From Desulfobacteraceae bacterium UBA2245 (GTDB lineage Bacteria > Desulfobacterota > Desulfobacteria > Desulfobacterales > UBA2245): DNA of 64,000 nucleotides. How positions within the stretch are numbered: the stretch's first letter is position 1; each line of letters opens with the position of its first letter. Of this stretch, positions 58,860-64,000 are shown one piece after another. The notes under the pieces are model-generated. The model ran no database searches, was not told where the DNA came from, and worked only from the letters and a program-made list of their open reading frames with translations. A program made the translations under genes and the position numbers. The stretch lies in assembly GCA_002347265.1 (NCBI GenBank), contig DDYB01000022.1:47096-111095 (forward strand), read 5' to 3'.

Positions 58860-59843
58860 TCAGGTTGCGGCCGTGTCGGCAAACAGGTACCCGGCATAGG
58901 CGTCGATCAGCGCGATGTCCGTTTCCTCGGCCACCTCGTAGACGTCCTGGTGCCGTGCGGCCTCCCGCCAGGTCGACGTCCGCCTGGCCAGGCCGTTCTC
59001 GTAGGCGATGCGCACCTGCATGCCGGCGCACTGCACCTTGAGGCCGACTTTCGGCGGAGCGTAGTACAGGAACCCCAGGCCCTTGCCGGCGTTGACCGTC
59101 CAGATGTCCACCGCGGTAAAATCGTCTCCGGCCGCGGTCTCCTCCGCGCTCGAATAGATCGCCGACCCGACCAGCACCTCGTCCAGGTCCAGCATGGCCG
59201 CGAGCATCTCCCGCGTCACCACGCCGCGCTGGGTGTACTTGATCTTGTCGAGGATGTCGTCCACCTCCTTGAGCCCCAGGTAGGTGGCGTAGTCGATCAC
59301 CAGGCGGTTGGGCGGCCGGCCGATGGCGGCCTTGATCGCCTTTTTGGCCTTGGAGACGTCCGCGAAGAAGGTGTTCCCGGTCGATGCGACCCAACCGCCC
59401 TCCGCGTCCTCGCCGCCGGAGTTGCCGTCCACCCAGGTGGTGCCGGTGACCAGGGCCGCCACGCGGCGCTCCTTCTTCAGGTCGACCTTGTCCGTGGCGA
59501 ACTCGACGGCGTCCTGATCGGGATTCAAAACCGGTGCACCCGCCGCCTTGGCAAACCGGCGGTCCTCGTCGGTCACCTCCTTGGCGAACGCATACTCCTT
59601 GGTGGCGATGCTGACAGTCCCGACCGGGTAGCCGCCGCGCACGGCCTCGGTTCCCGGCGCGCGAATGCCCGCCTCGTCGCGGAACCAGGCGCCGCGTTTG
59701 TACTGGGTGATTTTGGCCCTCGGATCCGCGCCGTCCAGGATGGGAAATACGCGGTCCGCGATGTAGTCCAGATTGCGGTACGCCACACTGACATTGGCCA
59801 GCGGACCTGCCACGATCTGCTCTTTGATGTTTGGCTGCGTCAT
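58860..59843 (-). CDS. Major capsid protein
   Basis: 327 residues. The N-terminal text MTQPNIKEQIVAGPLANVSVAYRNLDYIADRVFPILDGADPRAKITQYKRGAWFRDEAGIRAPG is characteristic of the HK97-fold capsid group of Mu-like and related phages. A, P and E domain-like segments follow (RRFAKAAGAPVLNPDQDAVEFATDKV, LVIDYATYLGLKEVDD). A ribosome site precedes the ATG. It follows the decoration gene, as in Mu gpT order. Confidence 0.88.
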   Translation of the reverse strand: MTQPNIKEQIVAGPLANVSVAYRNLDYIADRVFPILDGADPRAKITQYKRGAWFRDEAGIRAPGTEAVRGGYPVGTVSIATKEYAFAKEVTDEDRRFAKAAGAPVLNPDQDAVEFATDKVDLKKERRVAALVTGTTWVDGNSGGEDAEGGWVASTGNTFFADVSKAKKAIKAAIGRPPNRLVIDYATYLGLKEVDDILDKIKYTQRGVVTREMLAAMLDLDEVLVGSAIYSSAEETAAGDDFTAVDIWTVNAGKGLGFLYYAPPKVGLKVQCAGMQVRIAYENGLARRTSTWREAARHQDVYEVAEETDIALIDAYAGYLFADTAAT

Positions 59844-59884
59844 GTTTCATGTCCTTTCTGTTGGAGCGACTTCGCCCTGAATGG

Positions 59885-60649
59885 TTAGTGGACGAAGGTG
59901 CCCAGGCTGTAAATGGTGACCGCTTCCGTGCCGCTTCCGGCGTTGGTGATCACCGCCAGGAACCGCTTGGAGTTGTTCTGGGCGATGGTCATGGTGCCGC
60001 TCAGCGTCACCCCGGATCCGGCCGTGAGGGTGATGGTTTCATCGCCGTCGGCCGTGTTGCGGATGATGAACTCGAAGCTGCTCGTGGCGATGGCCGCGGC
60101 CACGGCGCCGACGATCTGCGCCGCCGTGGGCGTCACATCGCTCCGGGCCGTCCCGGCCGGATCACGGAGGATCAGGCCGCCCACCAGTTCGGCCGCCGAA
60201 TAGGTGACCGCGCCGGCGGTGCTTTTGGTCGTTGCGGTGGTCACGCGCTGCACGGCGTCGGTGATGGCCGGGCACATGCCCAGGATCAGACAGCTGCCCA
60301 GGTCGTCCTCGGCGCCGGACGCCTCCACCATCACGGCGCGGGCGTAGGCGAGAGCGCCCGAGTTGTCCTGCGCCTTTCCGGCGTCCGCGGCCGAGACGTA
60401 TTCCGGGCCGATGAACGTGCCGATGCCGATGGCGGCGCTGGCCCATACCTTTGATTTCCCCAGCACGCGCACCTGCGCCGCCTCGCCGCTCTCCGGCGCG
60501 TTCTGCAGGATGCCGATGCATACCTCGGAGGCGCTGTCGGGCCGGCGGACCAGGCCGCTGGAGTTGAGCACCACGAACTTGTACTGGTCGTCGGACAGGC
60601 CTTCCGCCGCCGGCCAGGATAGATCCAGAACCTTGACTTCTGTTGCCAT
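59885..60649 (-). CDS. DUF2190 capsid decoration (cement) protein
   Basis: 254 residues. N-terminal DUF2190 features (SDDQYKFVVLNSSGLVRRPDSASEVCIGILQNAPESGEAAQVRVLGKSKVWAS) fit small trimeric capsid cement proteins. A second half (AATTKSTAGAVTYSAAELVGGLILRDPAGTARSD.. TLTAGSGVTLSG) is beta-rich and lengthens it beyond the usual ~110. It lies before the capsid gene and would stabilise the head from outside. Confidence 0.82.
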   Translation of the reverse strand: MATEVKVLDLSWPAAEGLSDDQYKFVVLNSSGLVRRPDSASEVCIGILQNAPESGEAAQVRVLGKSKVWASAAIGIGTFIGPEYVSAADAGKAQDNSGALAYARAVMVEASGAEDDLGSCLILGMCPAITDAVQRVTTATTKSTAGAVTYSAAELVGGLILRDPAGTARSDVTPTAAQIVGAVAAAIATSSFEFIIRNTADGDETITLTAGSGVTLSGTMTIAQNNSKRFLAVITNAGSGTEAVTIYSLGTFVH

Positions 60650-60696
60650 GTTTCACGTCCTTTCTGTTGGGGCGGGCGAATCTTCGCCCCCAACCC

Positions 60697-61248
60697 CTAC
60701 TGGTTGAGTTCCTGCGCGTATTCGCAGGCCAGGGCCGGATTCTCGCTCTGTATCTCGCTGAACGCCGCGCTGTAGGCCAGATCCGGCTTCTCCTTCATTC
60801 TGGCCCGGGTCAGGGCCTCCAGTTTTCCGCCGGCGTCGGACCCGGCCACGTTGTTGCCGCGGTGCGCGATCTCGGCAAATTCCACCTGCGGGGGCAACGC
60901 TTCGACCATCTTCTGGAAAAACCCCAGCGGGCTGGCCGTGACGCCTTCCTCCGAAAACGAGATCTCGATTTCGGCGTCCAGCCGCTCGCAGAACACCCCG
61001 ATGCCGGACTTGACCTGGGCGGGGGTGATCCTGCCTTCGGCCGTCATTCTGCCGATCCAGTCCGCGATCTGCTGTTTGCGGGCCACGGCCCGCTGCGCTT
61101 TTTGCTGCTCGGCGAACTCGGCCGCGGCCTCGTTTTTTCCCTGGGTCCGGGCCTCCGCGATTCTGGCTTCCAGCGCGCCGATCTGGTCGCTGAACTCTTT
61201 TTTCTGTCGATCGAGCATCTGATCGACCTGTTCCTGGGTAAAAGGCAT
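60697..61248 (-). CDS. Nested scaffold protein (Mu gpZ-like) from an internal start
   Basis: An in-frame internal ATG (61248) has a full consensus ribosome site AGGAGG (complement of 61254-61259) 5 bp ahead. It would make 183 residues equal to the scaffold half of the protease gene. Mu makes gpZ from within I in just this way. This start is better than that of the parent gene. Confidence 0.75.
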   Translation of the reverse strand: MPFTQEQVDQMLDRQKKEFSDQIGALEARIAEARTQGKNEAAAEFAEQQKAQRAVARKQQIADWIGRMTAEGRITPAQVKSGIGVFCERLDAEIEISFSEEGVTASPLGFFQKMVEALPPQVEFAEIAHRGNNVAGSDAGGKLEALTRARMKEKPDLAYSAAFSEIQSENPALACEYAQELNQ

Positions 61249-61869
61249 GTCATCCTCCTGGGTTTGCGGCGGGCCGCTGTACGCGATCGCCGCGGTTTCT
61301 TCGCCTTCAGGCGCCGTCAGGTCCTCGATATCGTAATTCGAGACCACTCCGTCGGCGGCCTCCTGGCCGAATTTTGCGATAAAAAATTCTCTCAGCCTGC
61401 GCATGACGCGGGCTACGGTGGACATCTTCCAGCTTTCCGAAAACTCGAAGCACACGGGTTCGGCGCCGTCGTGAAACTTCAGGTCCGCCAGGCCCTTGAC
61501 CGCGGGCGGCGCGCCGCCCAGAAACCCGACGTGGCGCAGACGTCCGTCCGGGTAAAAACTGGCGGACCGCTTCCTGTACAGGCCTTTTTCCACGGCCGCC
61601 TCGAACTCGGGCTGAACCTGGCTGAACTTCGCGAACAGGGTCTTCACCCCGTCCGCCACATCCGCCTTCAGGGCCGACACCCAGCCGAACGCAGGGCTGT
61701 TGTCCTGCGGGTGCCCGACGCACAGGGGCGGCTCGTGCATTGCCGGATCAAACGTGGAAATCGCCGCGTCGATGAGCTGGTCGCCGTCGTGCGCGGCGCC
61801 CTTGTTGTCGGTCTGCGGGCCGCCCCGGAATATCTCGACCCAGTCTGCAAAGCCGTTAAACTTAATCAT
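60697..61869 (-). CDS. Capsid protease with C-terminal scaffold (Mu gpI-like)
   Basis: 390 residues. The N-terminal ~180 have the Mu I protease text (LIDAAISTFDPAMHEPPLCVGHPQDNSPAFGWVSALKADVADGVKTLFAKFSQVQPEFEAAVEKGLYRKRSASFY), with the catalytic Ser in RSASFY. The C-terminal half (from 61248) is helical and charged (QVDQMLDRQKKEFSDQIGALEARIAEARTQ) like a scaffolding core. It overlaps gpG by 8 bp. The protease cuts the scaffold during head maturation. Confidence 0.87.
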   Translation of the reverse strand: MIKFNGFADWVEIFRGGPQTDNKGAAHDGDQLIDAAISTFDPAMHEPPLCVGHPQDNSPAFGWVSALKADVADGVKTLFAKFSQVQPEFEAAVEKGLYRKRSASFYPDGRLRHVGFLGGAPPAVKGLADLKFHDGAEPVCFEFSESWKMSTVARVMRRLREFFIAKFGQEAADGVVSNYDIEDLTAPEGEETAAIAYSGPPQTQEDDMPFTQEQVDQMLDRQKKEFSDQIGALEARIAEARTQGKNEAAAEFAEQQKAQRAVARKQQIADWIGRMTAEGRITPAQVKSGIGVFCERLDAEIEISFSEEGVTASPLGFFQKMVEALPPQVEFAEIAHRGNNVAGSDAGGKLEALTRARMKEKPDLAYSAAFSEIQSENPALACEYAQELNQ

Positions 61870-62374
61870 ATTTGCTCCCTATGTACTCGTTGATCATCCT
61901 CAGGATCGCGTCGCTGTTCGCCGGGCTCAGGCCCAGGTAGGGCCGCGCCGGAATATTCGATCCCGGATGGTTGACTTTCGAAAACAGCCCGAACGGGGTC
62001 TTGAGCGCCTTTTTTCGCACCGGCCGGATCACGCGCGGCGCGGTCTTTCCGCCAAGCTGGTGAATGGCCGCGTAGACCACGTTGGTGCCGATCCGCACGG
62101 CGTTCCTTCCCCGCATCTGATAGCGGATGCTGCCGGCCAGATGGCCGGATACGGTCAGTGTCCGGACCCGCTTCGGGTTGGGCGTTGCCGGCGGCTTCCA
62201 GGGCGTTCCGTCCGGCGCGGGGCCGCCCGACTTGAACCGCTCCCGCGTCTGGGCGGCCACCCGGTCGCCGATGGCCTTCATGATCGGCGACAGGTTGCCG
62301 GTCCGGGAGGCGATCTCTCTCAGCCGCTCCCGAATGGCGTCCGCGCCGTCTATCTTGATGGTGATTTCAGGCAT
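61862..62374 (-). CDS. Mu gpG-like virion morphogenesis protein
   Basis: 170 residues with the family text LSPIMKAIGDRVAAQTRERFKSGGPAPDGTPWKPPATPNPKRVRTLTVSGHLAGSIRY. It is the phage virion morphogenesis family (PF05069 type) that assists tail or head completion. It lies between the F-like and I-like genes, as in Mu. The ribosome site is poor. Confidence 0.88.
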   Translation of the reverse strand: MPEITIKIDGADAIRERLREIASRTGNLSPIMKAIGDRVAAQTRERFKSGGPAPDGTPWKPPATPNPKRVRTLTVSGHLAGSIRYQMRGRNAVRIGTNVVYAAIHQLGGKTAPRVIRPVRKKALKTPFGLFSKVNHPGSNIPARPYLGLSPANSDAILRMINEYIGSKYD

Positions 62375-62508
62375 TTTTTTCTTGCTTTTTCCGGCAAAAC
62401 GCTAATATTCTGATAACGGGATTTGTTGACACGGTTCGGCCACAGGCTGCCGACGCCTTCCGGTCCGCCGGATGATGAGCGCTAACGGGAGTGCCGCCCC
62501 GTCCGTGA

Positions 62509-63630
62509 TCAGCGAATCCTTTCATATTTATCCACCACCTGTTTTTTTGCCTTCTCCGCCGTGGTGCCAAACAGCGTCAGTATGAAATTTGACGCGCGGT
62601 CGCGAGTCCGCTTCAACCCTACCCGATACAGCTTCCCGTTGATTTTCAGGAATATCAGGCGCTCCGCCGACTGCTGATACACTTCACCGGCATCGATGAT
62701 TTCGGGAATCAGGCGAAAATCGTTCAGCCCAATGTCCGGGTGGCGTTTTACGTGCGACAGGAGCGTTTCCTGCGACATCCATACCGTCTGGGCTCCGCTG
62801 CCCAGGACTTTCATGTCCTGCGCTTTCAGCACGGCCACGGGAAACTCGCCCCGGACCGCTCCAGACACGAACCGTTCGAACACGGGACCCTGCACATATT
62901 CGGACAGCCACTGCCTGGCGAAGTCGTTTGGAAGCGTCTCAAACTTGTTGTTCAGCACACGATATCCTTCCGCCTGACCCGCCTCTCCGACGTTGTAGCC
63001 CCAGCCCTTGTCGATGCCCTTGGGTTCCCCGGTTTTCGGGTCGATGGGCGATTCGGGCGCGGACCCCTTGCCGGCCTTTCGGGCGGCCTCGGCTTCCGAC
63101 CGCGTCGCGCCGGTCACGTAGCACTTGCAGCCCCAGCCGTTGGGCGTGTAGTGCGTCTTCCACCAGGGATCGTCCGCCGGAAGGGTCACCCCGTCCCAGG
63201 CCAGATGATCGGGCCTGGGCACCCGGCTGTCGCCGTGGTTGTATCTCAGGTACGGCAGCACCTCCATCTGCTCCGGGTCGGTGAGCTGCGCCCATCGCCC
63301 GGCGGCGTAGGAGGTCCGGATGTTGGTGCTGTAGATCACCTCGCTGCGCCAGTTCCGGCCGCCGTTGTAGCTCCAGCCGTGCTTGTGCACGATGGCGTCG
63401 AAGTCGGCCCGGAACTCCTCCAGTGTGGTCCCCTGGCTGATGGCCTTATCCACCGCGGTCCGGAAGTCCGCCAGGATATCGGCCTTGGTCGCTCCGGCCA
63501 CCATGAACCCCTTGGCGTGCTGATCCTTCCACAGATCGTCCCAGCGCCGCGTGGGGATGTTAAGTTTGCCGCGGAAAAACGCGAGCTGCTCGACAAACGG
63601 GAGCTTGAATACGGCGCGCAAATCGACCAT
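62509..63630 (-). CDS. Mu F-like minor head protein fused to a PBECR-type nuclease-like domain
   Basis: 373 residues. The first ~245 form the Mu F / SPP1 gp7 head morphogenesis domain (VIYSTNIRTSYAAGRWAQLTDPEQMEVLPYLRYNHGDSRVPRPDHLAWDGVTLPADDPWWKTHYTPNGWGCKCYVT). The C-terminal ~100 (VWMSQETLLSHVKRHPDIGLNDFRLIPEIIDAGEVYQQSAERLIFLKINGKLYRVGLKRT) resembles the PBECR group of barnase/EndoU/colicin-E5-like nucleases. The F part lies at the head portal; the extra part may enter the host with DNA. Confidence 0.85.
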   Translation of the reverse strand: MVDLRAVFKLPFVEQLAFFRGKLNIPTRRWDDLWKDQHAKGFMVAGATKADILADFRTAVDKAISQGTTLEEFRADFDAIVHKHGWSYNGGRNWRSEVIYSTNIRTSYAAGRWAQLTDPEQMEVLPYLRYNHGDSRVPRPDHLAWDGVTLPADDPWWKTHYTPNGWGCKCYVTGATRSEAEAARKAGKGSAPESPIDPKTGEPKGIDKGWGYNVGEAGQAEGYRVLNNKFETLPNDFARQWLSEYVQGPVFERFVSGAVRGEFPVAVLKAQDMKVLGSGAQTVWMSQETLLSHVKRHPDIGLNDFRLIPEIIDAGEVYQQSAERLIFLKINGKLYRVGLKRTRDRASNFILTLFGTTAEKAKKQVVDKYERIR

Positions 63631-63974
63631 TATTCGGCCTCCACCCGGTCGCCAACTATAAACCGGATCTCCTCGCGGACAGGACAGTCATCGCCGAGGA
63701 CTGTGTCATCGTAGACGGCGGTCACGACCAGCAGCCGCGCCTGCCTGGTTGCGTCGCCGACCAGTTGCAGGTCGTCTCCGCGCAGGACGATGGTCACGGA
63801 AGGCGCCAGGACGGACACCGCCACATCCTTGCGGCTGTTGATTACCGCACCGGACAGATCCGTCAACGACCATGTGATCGCTGTCGGAACCACCGCGTCA
63901 CCCGCTGCGTCGCAGAATGACGCCGTGATGCCATAAGCGCTTAATTCAGCGGCAATCTTTGTCAGCTTGATCAT
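63630..63974 (-). CDS. Unknown small phage protein upstream of F
   Basis: 114 residues, beta-rich. The start at 63974 has GGAGG 5 bp ahead. The stop overlaps the F start (TAATG). Text such as VAVSVLAPSVTIVLRGDDLQLVGD suggests an Ig-like fold, often used to decorate virions. No family recognised. The next gene (portal, expected) lies beyond the window edge. Confidence 0.65.
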   Translation of the reverse strand: MIKLTKIAAELSAYGITASFCDAAGDAVVPTAITWSLTDLSGAVINSRKDVAVSVLAPSVTIVLRGDDLQLVGDATRQARLLVVTAVYDDTVLGDDCPVREEIRFIVGDRVEAE

Positions 63975-64000
63975 AATGCCTCCGCCGTGATCGATGGGGC

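Larger units (their letters stand above)
44909..64000 (-). mobile_element. Mu-like transposable prophage (right end to beyond the window)
   Basis: The end is 5'-TGTAAACC at 44909, placed exactly where homology to the WD40 unit stops, as expected for transposition. Genes run on the minus strand in Mu order: F, G, I/Z, capsid, gp35/36/37-like, tail tube, tape measure, tail tip, Dam. Transposase and repressor should be beyond the right edge. No phage integrase or att repeat is needed or seen. The 5 bp GGTTT (44904-44908) is the expected target duplication, to be sought at the other end. Confidence 0.88.

Noticed and set aside
58555..59850. Long minus-strand open frame across the capsid gene
   Set aside because: It is a shadow of the capsid gene in another frame; the real small gene is only 58555-58815.

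Overview
The window looks like a chromosome segment of a Desulfobacterota (delta-proteobacterial, Desulfosarcina/Desulfococcus-like) bacterium. This is inferred from gene content only: TRAP transport, FolD, a LonB-type protease, a radical SAM enzyme typical of sulfate reducers, a sigma-54 promoter before amtB, and a moderately high-GC core. No 16S gene is present, so the genus is not fixed.

Layout. (1) 1-28.1 kb is core chromosome: the end of a MacA/HlyD-type adaptor gene, an EF-hand / ECF sigma / CpxP-like envelope cluster, a radical SAM gene, folD, a complete DctPQM TRAP operon, argC, pyk, holA, lgt, lspA, ileS, a CDF transporter, a LonB-like protease, amtB behind a near-perfect sigma-54 promoter, a decayed REP-type transposase, and trkH-trkA. 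(2) 28.14-38.69 kb is a 10.5-kb genomic island in the 3' half of a tRNA-Arg(ACG) gene. It is bounded by a 45-bp direct repeat and carries an integrase, an excisionase-like HTH protein and a replication-initiator-like protein. (3) Inside the island, 28.58-34.57 kb is an array of six integron-type gene cassettes without an integron integrase (a CALIN). The 5' core of each cassette is complementary to the first box of that cassette's own attC site, five of six over seven bases or over all six cassette-owned bases. (4) The first cassette holds three genes, TIR - caspase-like protease - TIR, which matches a type IV Thoeris-like anti-phage system with a second TIR protein. The following cassettes encode a DUF3883 nuclease-like protein, a 58-aa membrane protein, a zinc-ribbon/DUF4145 protein, a HEPN-like protein and a membrane coiled-coil protein. 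(5) 38.7-40.9 kb returns to core genes: tRNA-Arg(ACG), tadA (whose product modifies that tRNA), purA and tRNA-Pro(CGG). (6) 41.1-44.9 kb is a large NLR-like DUF4062/NACHT/WD40 gene with near-identical 42-aa WD repeats. (7) From 44,909 to the window edge is a Mu-like transposable prophage, read on the minus strand. Its terminal 5'-TG lies exactly where the last WD40 repeat breaks off, so the phage has split the NLR gene. The visible phage genes cover head (Mu F with a nuclease-like tail, G, I with a nested scaffold start, capsid), connectors, tail and a terminal Dam methylase.

The most interesting content is the cassette-borne TIR-caspase-TIR system and the NLR gene split by the phage. Short heptamer-periodic tracts recur at four loci, in both host and prophage DNA.
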